NCBI RefSeq assembly: GCF_003602095.1
Contig: NZ_RAHH01000023.1
Span: 37,774 to 101,773, forward strand
Source of the DNA: Rahnella woolbedingensis
Lineage (GTDB): Bacteria > Pseudomonadota > Gammaproteobacteria > Enterobacterales > Enterobacteriaceae
Direction of reading: 5' to 3'
DNA: 64,000 bases
Numbering within the stretch: position 1 is the first letter of the stretch; each line of letters begins with the position of its first letter. A program made the translations under genes and the position numbers. Of the stretch, positions 56,768 through 64,000 are shown one piece after another. The notes beneath the pieces are model-generated. The model was not told the DNA's origin and did no database searches. It saw only the letters and a list, made by a program, of their open reading frames with translations.

Positions 56768-57625
56768 ATGCGCCAGAAAAAAATTTGCGGGTCCTGTGGT
56801 TTGCTGCTTTGTCTGGCGTGTTTTTCTGCGCATTCGCAAACATCTATTCCCTCTGCCTCGAAAACTGTTGTTCTGCACACACTGACGCCTGCTGAGTCTG
56901 CCTTTTTTGTGCCCGCAAAAAACCAGATGACCGCCACATCCGGCGGCACCGAAATACTTTCCGGCCAGTTTGCCACAGACGACAGTCTGGGGATCGGCGT
57001 CATGGCCAGTGATGGCAACGCGCACAGCAATGGCGTTTACGCTACCTGGTACCAGAATGCCAAAACGCAGAATGGCATATACGCCGGAAGCTGGCTGCAA
57101 TACAGCCGGATGAACGCCAGCGTCGAGGGCGAACCGCTGTCATCTGATAATTATGACATTCGCGGCTTTCGCGGCTCACTGGAATCGGGTTACCGGCAGC
57201 CTGTCTGGCACGGTGAAGAGGGCGATGTGTTTATTACACCGCAGGCCCAGCTCGTCCTGAACGGGCTCAGCGCGGACGTTGAGAACAACGGTGCACACAT
57301 CAGTTCCGGTAGTGATAACAATCTTCTCAGCCGGCTGGGGATAAAAGTTTCGCGGGACGGCGTCGCCAGCGATGACAGCACCAGCGGGAAATTATTCACC
57401 ACTTACGTCGAGGCAAACTGGCTGTATAACACCGATCCTGCCAGCATCAGTTTTGATAACGAAAAAGTCAGAGAAGTCGGCACCACGAATGTCGGGGAAG
57501 TGAAACTGGGTATGGAAGGCAAGCTGAATTCTAATCTGGACGTGTGGAGTAATGTCGGGCAGCAGATAGGCGGCGAAGGATACAGCGATTTATCGGCGGT
57601 GATTGGGGTGAATTATCAGTTCTGA
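56768..57625 (+). CDS. Autotransporter beta-domain protein without passenger
   Basis: 285 residues from the ATG at 56768; the longer open frame upstream lies antisense to the CLC gene. A signal peptide (about 1-23, cleavage near AHS) is followed by about 45 non-repetitive residues and then, from about 70, a classical type Va autotransporter barrel: LGIGVMASDGNAHSN, ATWYQN, YAGSWLQYSRMN, PQAQLVLNGLSA, VEANWLYNT, VKLGMEGKLNSNL and a final Phe. The passenger and probably the first barrel strands are missing. It may be a remnant of a larger adhesin or a reduced protein. Confidence 0.8.
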   Translation: MRQKKICGSCGLLLCLACFSAHSQTSIPSASKTVVLHTLTPAESAFFVPAKNQMTATSGGTEILSGQFATDDSLGIGVMASDGNAHSNGVYATWYQNAKTQNGIYAGSWLQYSRMNASVEGEPLSSDNYDIRGFRGSLESGYRQPVWHGEEGDVFITPQAQLVLNGLSADVENNGAHISSGSDNNLLSRLGIKVSRDGVASDDSTSGKLFTTYVEANWLYNTDPASISFDNEKVREVGTTNVGEVKLGMEGKLNSNLDVWSNVGQQIGGEGYSDLSAVIGVNYQF

Positions 57626-57629
57626 TCAA

Positions 57630-57651
57630 CCCTCCCCATCACCGGGGAGGG
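57630..57651. repeat. REP-like CCCTCCCC/GGGGAGGG palindrome, copy 5
   Basis: Eight-base arms with an ATCACC loop between the convergent autotransporter and tcyN genes, almost touching both stops. It may serve as a shared 3' hairpin. Confidence 0.6.
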
Positions 57652-57658
57652 AGCAAAA

Positions 57659-58411
57659 TCAGTGCGCTAAAAACTTCTCGAGGAACTGTTTGGTACGGGC
57701 GTGTTGCGGATTTGAGAACAGTTCTTTCGCTGGCCCCTGCTCTACGATCCGCCCCTGATCCATAAAGATCGCCCGGTCCGCCACATCGCGTGCAAAGCTC
57801 ATTTCATGGGTCACAATCACCATCGTTCGGTGCTCGAGCGCCAGCGCACGGATGGTGTTCAGTACTTCACCGACCAGCTCCGGATCCAGTGCCGAAGTCG
57901 GTTCATCGAACAAAATTACTTCCGGATCCATCGCCAGTGCGCGGGCGATAGCCACTCGTTGCTGCTGACCGCCGGAGAGACGTCGCGGATAGGCATTTTC
58001 TTTGCCGTTTAATCCGACCTTGTCCAGTAACTGACGTGCGTTGGCGATGGCCTTTTCTTTCGGCTCGCCCTTCACAATCACCGGCCCTTCAATGATGTTT
58101 TCCAGCACGGAACGGTGCGGGAACAGGTTGAAGTTCTGGAAAACAAAACCCACCTGTTTGCGCAGTTCGCGCACTTTATCTTTTTGCTTGCTGATAGGCT
58201 TACTGGCATCAATTTCGATATTACCGACCTTGATGGTGCCGCCGTCCGGTTCTTCCAGCAGATTAATACTGCGCAGTAAGGTAGTTTTACCGGAACCGCT
58301 CGGCCCGATAATCGCCACCACTTCACCGGCATTCACCTGCAAATCGATACCGTGTAACACCGTCTGCTTGTTGAATTTTTTAGTCAGTTGCTTTACGTCG
58401 ATAGTGCTCAT
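57659..58411 (-). CDS. tcyN: L-cystine ABC transporter ATPase TcyN
   Basis: 250 residues, polar-amino-acid ABC ATPase: Walker A GPSGSGKTT, Q-loop FVFQNFNLFPH, signature LSGGQQQR, Walker B VILFDEPTSALDPE. Formerly YecC. It overlaps tcyL by 4 bp. Confidence 0.94.
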   Translation of the reverse strand: MSTIDVKQLTKKFNKQTVLHGIDLQVNAGEVVAIIGPSGSGKTTLLRSINLLEEPDGGTIKVGNIEIDASKPISKQKDKVRELRKQVGFVFQNFNLFPHRSVLENIIEGPVIVKGEPKEKAIANARQLLDKVGLNGKENAYPRRLSGGQQQRVAIARALAMDPEVILFDEPTSALDPELVGEVLNTIRALALEHRTMVIVTHEMSFARDVADRAIFMDQGRIVEQGPAKELFSNPQHARTKQFLEKFLAH

Positions 58412-59076
58412 GAAGGCTCCTGATCCTGACGGTTAACGCGGTCTTCCAGACGGTTTTGCAGGAAGGATAAAACGGTCGCCAGCACCCAGTAGATGATCGA
58501 GGCAGCGAGATACATGGTGAATACTTCCAGCGTGCGCGAGGTGACCAGCTGCGCCTGACGGAACAGTTCCGGCACCTGAATGGTGGCCGCCAGCGAGGTA
58601 TCTTTCACCAGACCGATAAAGCTGTTGCCGAGCGGCGGAAGTGCCGTGCGCGCGGCCTGCGGTAAAATCACGCGGCGCAGCGTCTGCCACGGGTTCATCC
58701 CAATACTCGCCGCCGCTTCCCACTGCCCTTTTTCAATGGACGAAATCGCCGCACGCAGGGTTTCAGAGGTATAAGCCGCGGTGTTTAATGACAGGCCAAT
58801 CATCGCCGCCGGAATAGGATCCAGCTCAATGCCAAACTGTGGCAGGCCGTAATAGATCATAAACAGCTGGGCAATCAGCGGAGTTCCACGAAATACGGAG
58901 ACGTAAAAACGTGAAAGCCATGACAGGGGCCAGAAATGCGAAAGGCGCATCAGCGCCAGCATAAAGCCAAGGATCAGGCCGAACACCATCCCGCCCAGAC
59001 TGAGCTGAAGCGTAAACAGTGTCCCTTTTAATAAAAATGGTGCTGAATCCAGCACCAGTTGAATACTTTCTTGCAT
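58408..59076 (-). CDS. tcyL: L-cystine ABC transporter permease TcyL
   Basis: 222 residues of the HisMQ type with the EAA loop QWEAAASIGMNPWQTLRRV and about five membrane helices. Formerly YecS. An ERIC element separates it from tcyJ. Confidence 0.94.
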   Translation of the reverse strand: MQESIQLVLDSAPFLLKGTLFTLQLSLGGMVFGLILGFMLALMRLSHFWPLSWLSRFYVSVFRGTPLIAQLFMIYYGLPQFGIELDPIPAAMIGLSLNTAAYTSETLRAAISSIEKGQWEAAASIGMNPWQTLRRVILPQAARTALPPLGNSFIGLVKDTSLAATIQVPELFRQAQLVTSRTLEVFTMYLAASIIYWVLATVLSFLQNRLEDRVNRQDQEPS

Positions 59077-59116
59077 CTAAGACCTTTAGATTTTCTGGAT
59101 CTTTGAGATATTCACA

Positions 59117-59243
59117 TATGCTCTAAATAAATGAACTTGCATCAAGGCAGCAAGTGCGCGAGCCCCGATGAGCTTACACAGGTAAGTGATTCGGACGAGC
59201 AAGCGCAGCTAACGCCGAGGCAAGTTCAGTTATGACGAGCATT
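59117..59243. repeat. ERIC element, copy 2, inside the cystine operon
   Basis: About 127 bp with degenerate ERIC cores (GCCCCGATGAGCTTACACAG, GGTAAGTGATTCGGACGAGC), ATCAAGGCAGCAAG, and ATGCTC/GAGCAT at the two ends. Its right edge touches the tcyJ stop codon (59242-59244). It fills most of the tcyJ-tcyL gap and would fold into a long hairpin in the shared mRNA. Confidence 0.85.
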
Positions 59244-60042
59244 ATTTAGTGACGTCAGCGCCGAACCACTTTTCAGAGATTTTTGCCAGCGAGCCGTCTT
59301 TCTGCATTTCAGCAATGGCGGTGTTGATCGCCCCCAGCAGCTCCGGGTTATCCTTACGGACTGCCACACCAGATTCCTGACGGGAGAACGGTGCGCCTGC
59401 CACAGCTAAGGTATCGCCGGTTTTCTTCACCAGATCCAGCGCTGCCAGACGGTCAACCAGAATCGCATTAATACGGCCTACGCGCAGATCCTGATATTTA
59501 GTCGGGTCATCATCATAAGTACGGACATCAACACCCGGCACGTTCGCACGCAGCCACTGTTCGTAGTTGGTACCCAGACCCACGCCGACTTTTTTGCCTT
59601 TCAGATCTTCAGGTTTGGTAATTGACCCTTCAGCGCCCTTCTTCACCAGCGCCTGAATACCGGACACAGTGTACGGCGTAGAGAAATCGTATTTTTTCTC
59701 GCGCTCAGGGGAAATGGTCACCTGGTTTATCACCACGTCGATACGCTTGGATTCCAGCGAAGCCAGCATACCGTCCCATTTGGTCGGTTGCAGTTTGGCT
59801 TTCACGCCCATGTGCTGTGCCAGCGCTTGAGCGAATTCCACTTCAAAGCCGGTCAGTTTGCCGTCTTCCCCCTGGAAACTGAACGGAGGATAAGTGCCTT
59901 CCAGACCGACAATCAATGTGCCGCGATCTTTGACTTTCTTCAGTAAGCCTTCATCTGCAAAGCTGTTGCTGATAAGCCCGCTAGATAATGTCACGGCCAC
60001 TGCCCCGAGGACTAAACGACGACGTAACGCTGAAAAACCCAT
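59242..60042 (-). CDS. tcyJ: L-cystine-binding periplasmic protein TcyJ (FliY)
   Basis: 266 residues from the ATG at 60042 (GAGG 5 bases upstream; a GTG two codons earlier is possible). Signal peptide to about NSFA, then SBP_bac_3: RGTLIVGLEGTYPPFSFQ, GFEVEFAQALA, DVVINQVTISPEREKKYDFS. Binds cystine and delivers it to TcyLN. Confidence 0.94.
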   Translation of the reverse strand: MGFSALRRRLVLGAVAVTLSSGLISNSFADEGLLKKVKDRGTLIVGLEGTYPPFSFQGEDGKLTGFEVEFAQALAQHMGVKAKLQPTKWDGMLASLESKRIDVVINQVTISPEREKKYDFSTPYTVSGIQALVKKGAEGSITKPEDLKGKKVGVGLGTNYEQWLRANVPGVDVRTYDDDPTKYQDLRVGRINAILVDRLAALDLVKKTGDTLAVAGAPFSRQESGVAVRKDNPELLGAINTAIAEMQKDGSLAKISEKWFGADVTK

Positions 60043-60177
60043 ATTCACCTCAATTATTGTTCATTATAAAAAGTTATATGCCTTACTGATTTGCGCACAG
60101 TAGCACCGGTGGCATCAGTTATCAGGAATATAATTCTATAATCTTAGCTCAAAAAAGCATAAGCGTATTTTAGGCGA

Positions 60178-61188
60178 TTAAACCTGCGGATGATAAGCAA
60201 ACAGTGCCGGTGCGCCACCGGTGTGAATGAACAGGATCGGGCCTTCATCCGGGAACAAACCGCGCTCAATGCCGTCGAGTAATCCGGCCATTGCCTTGCC
60301 GGTATACACCGGATCCAGCAGCATGGCTTCCTGCTCCGCCAGCAATTTCACTGCCGCCATACCGGCTTCGTTAGGCTCACCGTAACGGGGGGCAAAATAC
60401 TCATCCCACAGGATGACCGGCGGAATCTTTTCATCAAACTGAAGCTCTGTTGCCACTTCGCGGGCAATGGCTTCCACTTTAGGGCGCTGCGCATCGGCAG
60501 AGCGTGACACTGTCACACCGATCAATTGTGTATCCGGCATCAGATGACGCAATGCAACTGCCAGCCCGGCGTGCGTACCGGCGCTGCCGGAAGCCACCAC
60601 CACCGCGCTGAAATCAACAAAATTAGCCGAAGACTGTTCGGCAATTTCCAGCGCACATTGTACATAACCCAGTGCACCCAGCGCGTTAGAGCCACCTATC
60701 GGCACAACGTAAGGGCGAAAACCCTGCGCTTCCAGACGTTCGGCCTGTTCTGCCAGCTGCGCCATTGGGTCATCCAGCGCGTCACACATCACCACTTCCA
60801 CATTAAATAAATCGAGCAGCAGACGGTTGCCGTTAGTCAGATAATTGGCTTCGGTGGTGCCGATTGGGTTTTCCAGCAGCGCCACACATTTAAGGCCCAG
60901 CTTGGCGGCGACGGCTGCCGTCTGACGCACGTGGTTAGACTGAATTGCCCCGGCAGTGACCAGCGTATCAGCGCCTTCTGCCAGCGCGGCGGCAACCAGA
61001 TATTCCAGCTTACGCAGCTTATTGCCGCCCAATGCCAGCGGCGTGATGTCGTCGCGTTTGATGTAAATGTCGCGTCCCGTGAATTCCGAGAGGCGATGCA
61101 GTTTCTCAAGCGGTGTCGGGCTGCCTAAGAGTTCGAGACGGTCAAAGGCTTCCAGCCGGGTTTTAAGCAATGAAATTTTAGCAGGCAC
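60178..61188 (-). CDS. dcyD: D-cysteine desulfhydrase DcyD
   Basis: 336 residues from a GTG at 61188 with AGGGGAAC upstream; the open frame extends 26 codons further but that part is not protein-like and there is no in-frame ATG at the right place. PLP enzyme: Lys in [33 protein letters not shown] and the C-terminal [15 protein letters not shown]. Breaks D-cysteine into pyruvate, H2S and ammonia. Confidence 0.93.
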   Translation of the reverse strand: MPAKISLLKTRLEAFDRLELLGSPTPLEKLHRLSEFTGRDIYIKRDDITPLALGGNKLRKLEYLVAAALAEGADTLVTAGAIQSNHVRQTAAVAAKLGLKCVALLENPIGTTEANYLTNGNRLLLDLFNVEVVMCDALDDPMAQLAEQAERLEAQGFRPYVVPIGGSNALGALGYVQCALEIAEQSSANFVDFSAVVVASGSAGTHAGLAVALRHLMPDTQLIGVTVSRSADAQRPKVEAIAREVATELQFDEKIPPVILWDEYFAPRYGEPNEAGMAAVKLLAEQEAMLLDPVYTGKAMAGLLDGIERGLFPDEGPILFIHTGGAPALFAYHPQV

Positions 61189-61315
61189 AATGTTCCCCTG
61201 ACGCACGGACGTGTCGCCGTGCGAAGTCGTTATAGTCGAAGTTGGGTAGAATCTGGAGAATGGCAATAAAGTCAGTATATAAAGAATTTATACTTTGCGC
61301 GGAGGGGGATGCAAG

Positions 61316-61348
61316 ACAAAAAAACAGGCCCCCGCAGGAGCCTGTTTG
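61316..61348 (-). terminator. Rho-independent terminator after fliZ
   Basis: Minus-strand arms AAACAGGC/GCCTGTTT with a GC-rich loop, followed by TTTTTTG, about 10 bp after the fliZ stop. It separates fliAZ from dcyD. Confidence 0.88.
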
Positions 61349-61357
61349 TGTGTTGCG

Positions 61358-61864
61358 TTAGGCTGATTTCTGCCAGGCCAGATACTGGTCGTATTTGCGC
61401 AGCGCAATACGGTAGTTATCGTGGCCCGCCACCGGCAAATCACTGATGATCCGCTGATGGATGCTGTCCCCGGAAAGTTTATCCAGAGGATAGTTATTGG
61501 CAGAGAGGATTTCATCCAGACGGCGGAGGCGGACAACGTACTCGCGCACCGTGCTGTGATTCATCTCAGTCTGTTCGAACAGATATTGCTTAAACGCCAT
61601 AATGTCGAAATAAGACGAATGGCTGTTACAGCTTATCTCACTGCAAAAACGACACAGTGCGGTCAGTTCCTGCGACAGGTTGTGCCACACGTCATCATCA
61701 ATAGGCTGGTCCATCTTGGCGATGGCCTCTTTATTGATGATTTGCCCGCGAAACACCAAGGCCATCCTGTCGAGTTCTTTTGCGCACTGTGAGCAGTGAG
61801 TCTGACTGTGTTTAAAATCTTTAAGATAACGGCTTAAAGGCCTTGTTTTGATTCCCGCTGGCAT
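61358..61864 (-). CDS. fliZ: Flagella regulatory protein FliZ
   Basis: 168 residues with the FliZ marks RPLSRYLKDFKHSQTHCSQC and CRFCSEISCNSHSSYFDIM; the core-binding-like domain resembles that of tyrosine recombinases. In E. coli and Salmonella it represses RpoS-type promoters or tunes FlhDC. 54 bp after fliA. Confidence 0.95.
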   Translation of the reverse strand: MPAGIKTRPLSRYLKDFKHSQTHCSQCAKELDRMALVFRGQIINKEAIAKMDQPIDDDVWHNLSQELTALCRFCSEISCNSHSSYFDIMAFKQYLFEQTEMNHSTVREYVVRLRRLDEILSANNYPLDKLSGDSIHQRIISDLPVAGHDNYRIALRKYDQYLAWQKSA

Positions 61865-61918
61865 AAATTTATTCCTGATAAGGGATATAAAATGTATAAC
61901 CGGCCAGGAAAAAGCGGA

Positions 61919-62641
61919 TCAGTGGTCGTTTGCCAGACGTGTGCGTAAACGCTTAATCGCCTGACTGTGGAGCTGGCTTACCCGGGATTCCCCGACATCC
62001 AGCACCGCCCCGATCTCTTTTAAATTCAACTCTTCCTGGTAGTAAAGCGTAAGTACCATCTTTTCCCGTTCGGGTAACGCATCGATAGCTTCCATCACCC
62101 GGTGGCGTAAACTGCCCTCCAACAGATGATGTAACGGGTTGGCCTCTTCGTGCCCTTCCATCAATGCCTCGGCAGTATCGCCGTGCTCTTCACGCCATTC
62201 GTCATAAGAAAACAACTGGCTGCTGTTCGTATCCATCAATATCTGCCGGTATTCCTCAATAGGAATATCCAGCACCTGCGCCACCTCTCCTTCACTCGGT
62301 GGTCGCCCTAATTTTTGTTCTGCGCTATGCATCGCATGGGACACTTCGCGCGCATTACGTCTGACGCTGCGCGGTACCCAGTCGCGGCTGCGCAACTCAT
62401 CAAGCATCGCACCGCGGATACGCTGGACGGCATAAGTGGTAAACGCCGTTCCCTGCATCGCATCAAAACGCTCAACCGCATTTAACAGGCCGATCCCTCC
62501 CGCTTGCAGTAGATCATCTAGCTCTACGCTGGCGGGAAGCCGCACCTGCAAACGCAGGGCTTCATGGCGCACGAGCGGAACATAGCGCTGCCACAAAGAA
62601 TTTTTGTCTATCACGCCGTCGGCGGTATACAGATCGCTCAC
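61919..62641 (-). CDS. fliA: Flagellar sigma factor FliA (sigma-28)
   Basis: 240 residues with sigma regions 2 (DLLQAGGIGLLNAVERFD, AMLDELRSRDWVPRSVRR), 3 and 4 (LTLYYQEELNLKEIGAVLDVGESRVSQLHSQ). Drives the late flagellar genes, including the flgK and flgM promoters in this window. Confidence 0.97.
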   Translation of the reverse strand: MSDLYTADGVIDKNSLWQRYVPLVRHEALRLQVRLPASVELDDLLQAGGIGLLNAVERFDAMQGTAFTTYAVQRIRGAMLDELRSRDWVPRSVRRNAREVSHAMHSAEQKLGRPPSEGEVAQVLDIPIEEYRQILMDTNSSQLFSYDEWREEHGDTAEALMEGHEEANPLHHLLEGSLRHRVMEAIDALPEREKMVLTLYYQEELNLKEIGAVLDVGESRVSQLHSQAIKRLRTRLANDH

Positions 62642-62914
62642 TGTCGTAACCTGGCAAATTGAGGGTCAGTATCATTGTGCCAGTGCTAATCGCTGTTCAA
62701 TCGGCTGAATAAGGCCAGAAAAGCGCGGCTATTTTGATTATGTCTCGCTCATTCTGTTTCTGACCGGCGGACAACGATGCGTAAATCATTGTATAAAAAT
62801 CAAACACAACATAAAGATTATCCTAAATTATACCAGCGAATGGTTTTCATTTAACCCGGAGAATCGTAAATTTTGGTTAAAAAAAACCCCGCCGGAGCGG
62901 GGTTTGTATGAGAA
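62642..62914. other. fliA upstream region
   Basis: 273 bp between fliA and fliB. It should contain the FlhDC-dependent fliA promoter, which I cannot pin down, and it contains the fliB terminator. Confidence 0.4.
62879..62904 (-). terminator. Rho-independent terminator of fliB
   Basis: Arms AACCCCGC/GCGGGGTT, followed on the minus strand by a long T tract, just after the fliB stop at 62915. Confidence 0.9.
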
Positions 62915-63924
62915 CTATACGAGAAGATTGAGAACGCTGAGGTCATCGTTTCGTTTAAAACGGTCAATCTCCTGTGAGAATTTGTCATCAACTTTTTGGT
63001 CATGCTGGCGAACGGTGGAATAGCTATACATAACATTGATCAGGTCATCGTCGGTCAGAGTTCCATTTTCCAGCGCGGCAGCAGAAAGAAGTGATTTAAT
63101 GAAAAAGTAGTCAACCACGATCAGATAAATTTCTTTCAGCAGAGGTTGCTGCCGCTTCATACCAAACTGGTCATGATACAAATGATACTGGAAAAAATTA
63201 CGCATAATGTAGGGGCGTTGGCTTAACCAAGGGAGTGCAATGCCATCCCAGCCTTTTTTCAATTGTGATAAGCCTGAACTAAGTAGCTCTTCCGTCTTAT
63301 CAGGCCCGAAAAAATTATTCAGACGGATCATGTAGTCAAGTAACGTATCTTGCCCACGTAATCCTTCCGTTTCTAACATATGCTTCTGCAATCCGAGTAA
63401 CAATTGCAGCTCTAGCGTTTGCAGCTCTTTTACATTACCCATCGCCTCTCTGAGAGCTCCGGATGCCATCTGAGTGACAATGCTTTCGTATGCATTTTCC
63501 ATTTGGTCAATTTTTTCATCGAGATTGCCTGTAATTTTCTGATAAAAAATAATGAAGTAGATGATCGCATAAAGGTTCTCCTCAACACGATTTTGCGGCT
63601 GCATCATCAAGTTTGCACAAAAAAGATTGACCAGACGCCCCTCCATATCGACAGGAGAAGACGGGTTGAAGTTACTTTTCAGCACTGACGTGGTTTCAAG
63701 ATTCATGGCTTGTTCGTTGAACAAAATATGCCTGACTGATTCCGGGCAAGACAGATTCAGACTTTTTAATTCTTCATTCTTATAGACTGTCTGCGTTCGC
63801 GGATAGGAGGAACAAGTATGACTGAGTGCTTTCGGCCCAGCGACTTTATGTATATAGCAGAGGCTATCTTCTGTGAAGAACGAACAGTTCCCTTCTTCAT
63901 TGAATTTGATCAGTGCCCACTGGT
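62915..63924 (-). pseudogene. fliB: Flagellin lysine N-methylase FliB, 5' end removed by an IS element
   Basis: About 336 FliB residues remain. CxYIHK-type and SHTCSSYPRTQTVYKNE segments match FliB, but homology begins at QWALIKFN where a full FliB is already about 70 residues in. The missing part holds the FSC-type cysteine cluster (CxxxCxxxCC) needed by this family. Reading upstream, the frame enters the IS terminal sequence at 63925; a GTG at 63934 could only give a truncated product. The methylase is therefore probably inactive. Confidence 0.85.
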
Positions 63925-64000
63925 TGAACCGCACCGGGAATCCTGGAGACTACACTCTTTGAGAGAGGTAACCAGGATGACAAAACATAACCGATTTCCC
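63925..64000 (+). mobile_element. IS3-family (IS51-group, IS629/IS3411-like) insertion sequence, left end
   Basis: TGAACCGCACCGGGAATCCT at 63925 matches the terminal repeat of IS629/IS3411-type elements, and the leader (GGAGACTA, GAGGTAACCAGG) leads into an OrfA start as in those elements. Only the first 76 bp are in the window. Confidence 0.8.
63977..64000 (+). CDS. IS3-family transposase OrfA, first 8 codons (3' end outside window)
   Basis: ATG at 63977 with AGG upstream encodes MTKHNRFP, similar to the OrfA start MTKxTRFS of IS51-group elements. Cut by the window edge. Confidence 0.6.

Noticed and set aside
1..64000. CRISPR array, tRNA or rRNA genes, prophage or integron
   Set aside because: No regularly spaced direct repeats, tRNA cloverleaf with CCA, rRNA sequence, integrase or phage structural gene was seen on either strand.

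Overview
The window looks like a chromosomal piece of an Enterobacterales genome, most likely Yersiniaceae (Rahnella/Ewingella/Serratia-like). Supports are the flg cluster in canonical order, fliAZ linked to cystine uptake genes, narGHJI, chaABC, an OmpC/OmpF-type porin and ERIC repeats. The genus is an inference from gene content; no rRNA or other marker is present.

Layout. 1-10.7 kb (+ strand): end of a dipeptide-type ABC importer (binding protein cut by the window edge, two permeases), a gamma-glutamyltransferase-like hydrolase and a dihydrodipicolinate-synthase-family lyase; then fhuF, a small unknown protein, an MHS-family transporter, an RpiR regulator and an iron-containing alcohol dehydrogenase. 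11.3-21.5 kb (- strand): a tight nine-gene cluster read dgcN, dgcA, double ATPase, binding protein, two permeases, DmpA-type peptidase, DppA-type D-aminopeptidase, LysR regulator. It looks like import and breakdown of D-amino-acid-containing (cell-wall-like) peptides. 21.7-23.7 kb: a porin with a long regulatory region holding two NtrC-like boxes. 23.7-28.7 kb (-): a complete dipeptide/nickel-type ABC importer. 29.1-30.2 kb (+): yohJ/yohK (LrgA/LrgB family).

30.5-42.5 kb: flagellar flgLKJIHGFEDCB on the minus strand, with divergent flgA, flgM and flgN on plus; sigma-28 promoters are visible before flgK and flgM. 42.6-45.8 kb: a short HTH protein, chaC, chaB and divergent chaA. 46.4-53.8 kb: a small membrane protein and narGHJI, with a perfect FNR box and a NarL-type 7-2-7 site upstream of narG. 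53.8-57.6 kb: a ZntB/CorA transporter, a CLC channel with CBS domains, and an autotransporter beta-domain without passenger. 57.7-61.2 kb: tcyN, tcyL, tcyJ and dcyD (cystine import and D-cysteine breakdown). 61.4-62.6 kb: fliZ and fliA. 62.9-64 kb: fliB (flagellin lysine methylase), truncated by the end of an IS3-family element that runs out of the window.

The least explained sequence is non-coding. Two related elements of about 0.5 kb (10.77-11.25 kb and, inverted, 45.80-46.35 kb) sit between convergent genes. They are built from chains of hairpins whose arms differ between copies but still pair. There are also two ERIC elements and five short CCTCCCC/GGGGAGG palindromes.
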